Source of the DNA: Chimonanthus salicifolius
Taxonomy: Eukaryota > Streptophyta > Magnoliopsida > Laurales > Calycanthaceae
Assembly: GCA_013350335.1 (NCBI GenBank)
Contig: CM023541.1
Span: forward strand, 38,060,739-38,124,738
Reading direction: 5' to 3'
Length of the DNA: 64,000 nt
The notes beneath the pieces were generated by a model. The model saw only the letters and a program-made list of their open reading frames with translations, searched no databases and was not told the origin of the DNA. Shown in pieces: positions 56,546-64,000 of the stretch; positions within the stretch are counted from its first letter, which is position 1; the number at the start of each line of letters is the position of its first letter. The position numbers were made by a program, and so were the translations under genes.

Positions 56546-57357
56546 AGATATGTCTCTCAGGTTTAAAATGAAAGAAGGCAAAAGAAAATTTCTTTTGGGA
56601 AGAAGTTGACTATTAAAGATCAGTGTTTTAGGGTTGAGATAGTTATTGGTTGGGCCTAACATTTAAGGCCTCAGTAACATGGGCTGATGAGCCAAGTTGG
56701 GTAGAGAAGCCCATAAATCAAGTTGGATTACATGAGTTGAGCTTAAAAATTACATTAAAAGTACCAAAATAATATTATAATAATTTTTTTCATGTGGGAC
56801 TTTTGTTTTCATAATAAGAAAAAAGAAATATTCTACAAGGAGAAGGCTCTAATACTGAAAAAAAATACTAAAAACAATTGTTGCTAAGGTAAAGATAAAG
56901 GAAACAAGATTTGCCTTTAGATTTTAAGTTTTGGTTACATTTTCAAGCTGAGTTAATGCTGCAAAAAGATTTATGATCTAGTACATAGCAATTTACCATT
57001 TAATACCTATCTTAAATCAAACATATTTATTTAAATGTCGTATTTACATAATTTTTTCAAATATAATTCAGTTATACTCGTATTTGGACATGAACATATA
57101 ATACACTTAATCACCTATTATACTTATAATGTATAATTCACGAATGAATCAACTTCCTTAGCTTTTACTTTTTCTTTAATTTTTTATATTATATAAAATA
57201 TATAATCTAAACCATTGTTTCTTTCTCAAGGTAATTAATGGAGTTCTAAACATTAAATAATTAGAAAAAAATAAAGAGATGAAATTTGTAAAATCTTCTT
57301 TTTAAAAATAATATTGTAGAAACCATATTTTGACCCATGCCTTCATACTTGAATACT

Positions 57358-57656
57358 TTTTTTATGACCACTTGACTAATACTCAGGGCAGGGGTCCGAA
57401 TATTGGCCGATACGAATATATCTCGGCTGATATCGGCCGTTTTTGAAAAAAAAAATTAAGGAGAGAAAAATTTCGGCCGATATATCATATCGGCAGAGAC
57501 CATTTTTTCGACTCCTAACTCAGGGCATGTGCAAGCTTCCCTGCTCACACTCACAGGGTAACTCTACGGGAAGTAACCCTTTAGAGCAGAGTAAAAATCA
57601 AACTCAAAACTCTCACTTTTTGAAATGAGTTTTTGACCATCACTATAATCTTTTTA
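57358..57656 (-). mobile_element. Degraded Au-like SINE split by a MITE
   Basis: Minus-strand relative of the SINE at 47,158: shared parts include cagggtaactctacggg, a decayed B-box region (gagttttgagtttgattttt) and gtgatggtcaaaa. A 127-bp MITE lies in its body. Short repeats acttgaatact (57,347-57,357) and acttggtact (57,657-57,666) may be its target duplication. Confidence 0.65.
57391..57517. mobile_element. 127-bp MITE with ggccgata sub-terminal repeats
   Basis: Interrupts the SINE. The 10-bp actcagggca is duplicated at 57,381-57,390 and 57,518-57,527, close to the 9-bp duplication typical of Mutator-like elements. Inside are several copies and inverted copies of tcggccgatat. Superfamily assignment is tentative. 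Confidence 0.65.
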
Positions 57657-58947
57657 GACTTGGTACTATAATACTTAGCACCCTTTCAACCTATCTAGGA
57701 ACCTTGTCCTGAACTTTACTTCATGTGTTAGGCCCCTACGAATCTATTTCTCTAGCCAAGCACAAATAGAACCTAATTAATGTAACTAGTAGACCAAACT
57801 AGTTGGATCCGTCCATGTTCTATGCTTGCTACCTATGCTCGTAGATGAGCCTAGATGGTAACAAACTTGATTGAAAAATTTTAGAAACATAAAAGGTTAC
57901 ACAACATTTGGTTATATGGCAAGTTAGGCCCTGCAAATATTCAGAATTTTGGTGACTCCAAAGTCCTTTTGAACTCTGTATGGCAAAGGGTGCACCAACC
58001 TAAGAGTCTGAGCTACAACCTTCACTCCACTAAGGAAGTTCAACCCATTAGTTGTTCTCTGCATGCTTGATTTGTTGTTTTGAAATTCTTTCAAATTTCA
58101 TCTAATGTAAGTTCCATCATGTCTGATAAAGTATAGTAATCGTGAAATTTATTAATATGCGGCTAGGTTTAATGAGCCATGTTTCACCCTTTCAGATAAG
58201 CCTTACTTTCGACCTTGAATTAAGGGTTGGTTGATCATTGTTATTCACAATGTGATCATTAATACTTCTAATATTGACCAGTTCAATTCGACCATGTAAT
58301 TCAATTTTTTATATTTTAACATAAGCTTACCTCCCTTAGCTTAGTCTTAGTGCATTTATAATAGTGTACTTTTTTTAAGTTTGGTACTTTTTCTTTTGTT
58401 TTACTTTTTTTAAAGTTTGGTACTTTTTCTTTTGCTTCTCAGCTTTACCCGGTTTCCTCTTTTTATTTCAATTTGAGTGCGACACCATCTTACAAATAAA
58501 AGTAACAAAATTAAGAAAGACTTGCACATGCTTCGAAAATTAATCAAGTGCTCTAAGAACCCTAAACACTTCGGTCAATAAAAAAAGAGGAAGCAATCAT
58601 CATCTTTTTATCTTTTTTTTTTTCTTCTTCTACAAACTATCTACTGCAACCCTTTGTTATTCAACTTATAGATTACATGTGGTTGGTGCTACTATACTGT
58701 ATTGCAAATGCTCAAAACACTAGTCCCAAACCCCTCAATCTGGGACGCAATGGCAACCCTTTTATTCAACAATTTGCTTTCACAAGTTTAAAAGATGAGG
58801 CAACATTAGAAGATGGATCTCACATGGGATAGATCAACTGGCATACAATTTGGCTCGGGAACTAAAGGTCCTGAATTCAATCCTGTACTCATTTGATATA
58901 TGTGGTTTGTGAAGGGTTACATGCATCTGAAGTTTTATCGAACGTTC

Positions 58948-59125
58948 TCATGCTTGGGAAGAGGTGGGGTTCCATTCTGATCGGAATGGGTCTGATCTAG
59001 ACAAAACGGGCCAGAATGGGTCATTTTGGCCTTACCCATTGCTCATGCTTGGGAAGAAGTGGGGTTCCGTTGATCCGAGCAAAATGGGCCAGAATGGGCT
59101 ATTTTGGTCCTACTCATTGCGCTCA
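58948..59125. repeat. 95-bp tandem duplication
   Basis: Two adjacent, slightly diverged copies starting tcatgcttgggaag at 58,948 and 59,043, sharing gggccagaatgggc and attttggtcctac-like sequence. Confidence 0.75.
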
Positions 59126-60660
59126 ACAGATTTTATTTTATTTTATTTTATTATGAGGAAAATTTGAGAGAAAAAATGAAATGGACACAATGTGCCTATG
59201 TGTTTGAAGTTTTGACCTTTAATTTTGAATAAAACGAGAATTCAAGTTTATTTCTTAAATGTTCTTTTGAATTTTTTTGTCTAATCCAATTTGCTATTGA
59301 TTCTTATTAAAGTAAAATTTCAAACACTCTTCAATTAGTATTTGATAATTACACAATTATGCATTGAAATTACAAACATAAGTAATTATTGAATGATATT
59401 TTATATTTTTATTTATGTAGATTAATGTAAAATGATGAAATAATTAATTCATTTTTTTATAAGTTTGTATTATCTCTTCATATTTTATTATATTTTTTTA
59501 CTTTTTTAAAAAAAAATATCATCTTTTCCAAAACGAAACACCTAAACACCGAAACATTTCACTACAGAGACAAAACTAGAACAGATTCCAAAACGAGTCT
59601 AAAAACTATGATGTCAAGACACCAAAGTTTAAGAAATACAATGGGATTAGGTGTCAAACAGCACATCAAAGGCCTACTATGCTAACACCTGTCAAATTCA
59701 AGGAGATGAAGGGGCCACCATTAGGCTCTTCCAAAAAAGCTTGATAGGGCCAATACTTTGATGTTCATGGCCCTAAACCATTACAGGCTTAATTCCTTGG
59801 AACAACTTTCCCAATTGTTCTTGAATAACTCTCTTAGTTGTTCATTGAACAATACTCCTACAACCTTGATGCAAAATCAAAGAGAGTAGATCTTGAAAGC
59901 CTCAGGCCTTAAGCGTATGTGGCCCAATGGCAAGCCATGACAGCCCAAATGATGAATAAGATCAGTGAGGAAGATTATATCAACATAGTTGCTCAATCTA
60001 CTCATTACTCCATCTCAAGGTACTAATCTCTCAATCACACCACATCTTTCATGACCTCATTAAAGTTTGAATCGATATTGAGGAAGAAATCAAGTTAGGA
60101 AAGTTTATACCTTAGGCCCAGTTTTTAAAGACCCCTTAAATAATACTCCCTCTGTTCTAATTTAGTTGTCTTATGTGGATTTTAGAATTGTCCAAAATAG
60201 TTGTTTCATTTATATTAGAATAGCATAAAGTGTGTTGAAAATGGATGAGATCACATGGAGTGCTAGTTTTGTATAAACCAATTTAGCTTGGGTGTGAATG
60301 AAGTGCTTGGGTCCAACACTATTGTGGAGAGTTCCATAGGAATCTTGTAGCGATGTTTATTTGAGATTATGTTACTCAAATCTTTTGACGTACCTGTTGA
60401 TGAAAACACTTTATTTCTTCTGCCATATCCTCTGCATAGTGACTTTTTGGTCACACAGTGGATAAAAAAACCAAAACAAGGACATACACCACCTCTCCTT
60501 ATCATATGGTTCTTTGAATGATTGTAAGTAAACTCTACATACAGAAGTATAGTATCTCACTTCTTCAATTTATTGCCAATCAAACATGAAGAATCATGAA
60601 TTGATGATCATATCCCATTGAAGAAATTGGCAGAGCATGAGAAATATAGTTTAAAACCTT

Positions 60661-60967
60661 TCAGATGAAATCGGGGTGGACATCGTCTTCCACTCTTTTA
60701 TCATTGCAATGGCCCTCGAAACCACCTTCTCGATTCCATGAATTACAATGATCTAGGCACTCTCTCCCCCTTTTAGACAAACCATCATCCCCTTCTTCCA
60801 AGTAAACACTCCACTTGGATGTCTGTTTAGCAGTTTCCCTCGAACATTTCTTAGAGTCAATATGCCCTGCCATAGAATACTTATAAGCAACAATCAGAAT
60901 ACTCGAATGACAAAATGGCTGTTTAAAGAAGACCCTGTAGCACCATTTTAAAGCACTCAAACCTTTC
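60661..60967 (-). CDS. Candidate terminal exon, unrecognised
   Basis: Minus-strand frame of 102 codons ending TGA (60,661-60,663). It begins at GAAAGGTTTG after a good polypyrimidine tract and ctag acceptor. Composition is protein-like and charged (ETAKQTSKWSVYLEEGDDG, HCNSWNREGGFEGHCND) but I recognise no family. It could be chance. Confidence 0.2.
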
Positions 60968-62622
60968 CTAGAAAAAAAATTGCCCATTTAAGCATGTTTG
61001 GTGTAAATGCAGTTTAAGACCTTTTAAATGTCATAAAAATTATACGACCATAATTGATGAGACATGACCTGGAAATCGAATAGATATTCCACAGAATAGA
61101 AGTTCCCTAGCTATCCAACTGAATGCTGGCCATCAAATGAAAAGTGATAAGTGGTTGAAGAAGCAAAATGAATGAAGTTATCAAGATGATCACCATATAA
61201 AGTTTTTAGATTCTATGGCCATAGCATCTATTTTTCAGGCTATGACCTCTGATTGACATGGATCTCATCATCATAATCACCAATGCCATAATTCCAATGT
61301 TTATGAACAATCAGTTCATCATATATTACAATGGAGGCCAAGGTTCAAATTGGTAACAAACAAACCTATGGTCTTCCAATTAAAGGTTTTAGGTTGAAAG
61401 TTGTAAAACTAGACAAGGGAAACTTGAGCTTGGCTCTAAGGAATTTAGAAAGCTTAGAGGAAATATGAACAAAAATTTACCAAAGAAAAATGTTTTGAGA
61501 TCTAAGGCTTACTAGATATAAGAGAATTTGAATATGGCTCTAAGGTAGAATTTAGAGAAAACCAACAACCAAGTTACGTAGAGTTGATTTTGTAAAATTC
61601 AAAAAATTTATAAAAAATAAAAAATCCAATAAATTTTGGCTCCTCAAGTAGAAAGCCAAAAGGGAAAATCCAAAATTCATTGGCTAATCTAAGATCTAAT
61701 TCTTTTGCAAAGCAAATAAAGGCAAAATCAACACTGATATGAAAAATCAATATAGGTTTCAGGTTCTTTTGACATTTCAGTTCTCTCTTCCGTGTTTTTG
61801 CCCTTTCCTTTTCCTTGTGGTGGAAAAGATACATCTTGTATCAGTATCCCAGGAAATTATCATGATGATAGATAACTAGATCATCGTCATACCATTTCCG
61901 ATTGTCATCATCATCCTACGTCTTCTAGTAGTTGGAATTTGTATTTCCCTTAACTTACTTACGAATTACAGCTATGAAAATGTAAAGCAGAAATGTTACC
62001 CAATGCTCAATAACAGCCAATATTCTCATTGGTGGAAACTGGAAATTGGGTATATAGATTATGTAGGCTTTGAGATAGGACACGGGCCACACTTTTTTAC
62101 TTGGAGAAAAATAGTTTGGCTGGGATTACTAGCTACATCAAGAGGTAAGAAACGCCACAAAAAAATGACACAAGATTACATTGAGAAGCTTCTAGCAAGA
62201 ACTCTTTTAAGATTTTCAGAATAGTCATTAGAAAAAACCTGAAGAATAGGTCTGAATGTTGGACTAGTTCTGAAGTAGAATATAAGCTGCTACAGGCTTA
62301 AATCAACTGGGATCAATCTATATCCAAACTGAAAAGAACATACTTTTCTTCTACTTCTGGGATGCTGAACATCATAGACAATTGAACAAATAGAAGACTA
62401 TTTCAGTCTTGAAGATCTCCTCATCGCTCAATTAAGAAAATAAGTAATAAATAATTCTTTCCATCAACAAACAGGGAAGAAGTACGCATAAGATTCTTGG
62501 GGACATGGTGATTCTAACAGTTGGGGCAAAGGAAAAGATAATGGTAGGCACACTCCATACCTATTTCCAAAAACAAGATCAATTTTCAGGTACCTATTAG
62601 GAAATTATGTGGAGGTCATAAC

Positions 62623-62717
62623 CTCATCAAAGTTCAAGTGACATTTAGCTATATCAGTGAGCAACTGAGCTTTGGACAAACTGATTGTTTTAACTCTTAA
62701 ATCCTCCATTATTGTCT
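62623..62717 (-). CDS. Candidate internal exon, unrecognised
   Basis: Minus-strand 95-bp open segment between a tttcatgtgcag acceptor and a GAG|gttatg donor, encoding ETIMEDLRVKTISLSKAQLL and TDIAKCHLNFDE. It could belong with the 60.7-kb candidate to one minus-strand gene. No domain recognised. Confidence 0.2.
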
Positions 62718-63401
62718 CTGCACATGAAAAACTCCAAATTCTGCATCGTGTCCCTGTGGTCCATGAAATGTCAGCAGAAAAGTACTTGTTTCTTTTCTTC
62801 ACACTAGTTTAGATCAAACAACTATTTTGCCAATTGGTTCAGACTTCAGACTGTAACAGTCAGCAAAAAAATAAAAATCTGAAACATTCTCTGGAGAATG
62901 GAGATAAATTATGCTCCCTGCACCTACAAACAGGCTTCAAACAACTGAGAGAATACTCCTGGATAATGCTTTAAAAGGTGTATTTATTGAGACATATTAT
63001 GTGATTGTGAGGCCATGAGGCTAGGGTATGTCAAACTCAGTATAGTTTAATTCCCTTCTTCAGATTAAATTATTGAATCCTTTTTATGAAATATAACCTG
63101 GTCAGCATTATCTTTATAGCATTGAAGAACGTGATTAGTAATGACTAAATAACTAAAAGAGTGCTGAAAATAGAAGAAAATGCAAAATTTGTTTCCGATG
63201 AAAATGGTAAGAAGTCATTTGCTCCTTAGAAAGCAGTGATGGTTTTGGAATCTTGATGCCGATACCAGGTAAGATAGAGCTTAAGGATGCACTTTTATTC
63301 AAATTAGAGTTGGCGCTTTAAAAGTTTGAATGGGCTACTCATTCATTTTGTTATGTGGACTAGATGTCTCCCTGAAATGTTCATTTCCTGGAAGGTGAAT
63401 G

Positions 63402-63596
63402 TGTTGAAATATATTTAGATTATCCTAATTATAATGTAATTAGGATTCTAGTTTGGGTTTACCTCTAATTTAGAGGTGTATTTGATTTATAATTAGTTAA
63501 GTGTTTGAGTCTGATTATGATAGCCCTATGGTCGGATAGAGGCTATATATACATGTAATAGTTTAGATATTCAATACAATATTCTCTTTTCTGACA
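63402..63596 (+). mobile_element. 5' LTR of a Ty1/copia retrotransposon
   Basis: A 195-bp LTR beginning TGTTGAAATA and ending TTCTGACA, with a TATA-like ctatatatacatg near 63,543. It is followed immediately by a primer-binding site. The element continues beyond the window; its gag-pol is not visible. The 5-bp gaatg before it is the expected left half of a target duplication. Confidence 0.88.
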
Positions 63597-63611
63597 TGGT
63601 ATCAGAGCGGA
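63597..63611 (+). promoter_or_regulatory. Primer-binding site (initiator tRNA-Met type)
   Basis: TGGTATCAGAGC directly after the LTR is the standard copia primer site complementary to the 3' end of initiator methionine tRNA. Confidence 0.9.
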
Positions 63612-64000
63612 CAACGATCTAGAGTCGAATTCAAGTGGGTTCCTCTTCTCTCCCTCTGCCCGAGACTCTCGTTGGCAGAGGGAGGGACGTTATGCACTTG
63701 GCATCACCGTTCAATCTCATTCCCGACGCACCAGATCTCTAGTTTCAGCCCAGATCTGCGGGGCTTCTTTGCTGCCCTCTCCTTGCAGATCTGATCTTCT
63801 TCATCATCTTAGATCTCATCGTTTGAGATCTGTGGACCGGCACCGGCGAACGGCGCGCATAGCAGCCGTACGCTGGATCTACAGCACGCTTCCGCCCACA
63901 GCAGCCATCATCATCGGAGTGGAGATTTAGCCGGAAACACGCAGACACCGGCGACAGATCTGACTCCCCAGCGCCAGACAGGCCAGACAACAGAGAGATC
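63612..64000 (+). mobile_element. Copia leader sequence, no gag yet
   Basis: GC-rich untranslated leader between the primer site and a gag start that lies outside the window. A minus-strand open frame here is judged a shadow. Confidence 0.7.

Larger units (their letters stand above)
56546..63401. other. Intergenic DNA right of the repeat triplet
   Basis: Mostly anonymous AT-rich sequence. Delimited items are the SINE and MITE near 57.4 kb, a 95-bp tandem duplication near 59.0 kb and two weak candidate exons (60.7 and 62.6 kb). A possible decayed tRNA-like SINE start lies at about 58,828-58,880. Nothing else supported. Confidence 0.5.

Noticed and set aside
63745..63990. 81-residue minus-strand frame near the right edge
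   Set aside because: It overlaps the untranslated leader of the copia element on the opposite strand.

Overview
The window is plant nuclear DNA. It holds intron-split genes with GT-AG borders, a plant-type poly(A)-binding protein, a chloroplast-type DUF1995 gene, and many plant LINE, SINE, hAT, MITE and LTR remnants. Introns of 4-13 kb packed with nested transposons suggest a woody angiosperm with an expanded genome, but the sequence does not let me name the species. No CRISPR array, bacterial operon, rRNA or credible tRNA gene was seen.

Layout. (1) 1-15,033, plus strand: the last eight exons of a DUF1995 (LPA3-like) gene. The start and transit-peptide exon were not found and probably lie left of the window. 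Its introns hold LINE relics, a 3 x 208-bp tandem array and a solo LTR with a perfect 5-bp target duplication. (2) 15,034-18,007: the gap between two convergent genes, with one tRNA-derived SINE. (3) 18,008-50,452, minus strand: a complete class II cytoplasmic poly(A)-binding protein in seven coding exons (649 codons plus stop), spread over 32.4 kb. Three introns (4.6, 11.8 and 13.4 kb) are stuffed with mobile elements. (4) About 50.54-50.70 kb: its promoter (TATA and CCAAT). (5) 51.0-56.5 kb: three tandem copies of a non-coding unit of about 1.33 kb. Copies A and B carry a small TIR element that copy C lacks, and copy B is also split by a 2.0-kb LINE. (6) 56.5-63.4 kb: mostly anonymous DNA with a SINE split by a MITE. 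(7) 63,402-end: the 5' LTR, primer-binding site and leader of a Ty1/copia retrotransposon that runs off the right edge.

The two host genes are unrelated in function (translation and mRNA stability; probably photosystem II biogenesis). The window is most informative as a record of nested transposition. Eight LINE insertions have clear target-site duplications (a ninth is probable), including a 14-bp insertion that is only six bases of LINE plus A8. A 4.9-kb hAT element is itself broken by a small LTR element, and several LINE copies have lost their centre. I saw no convincing new biochemical system. The best leads are the roughly 100-bp degenerate repeats just downstream of PABP exon 1, the 1.33-kb repeat triplet upstream of its promoter, and the centre-deleted LINEs.
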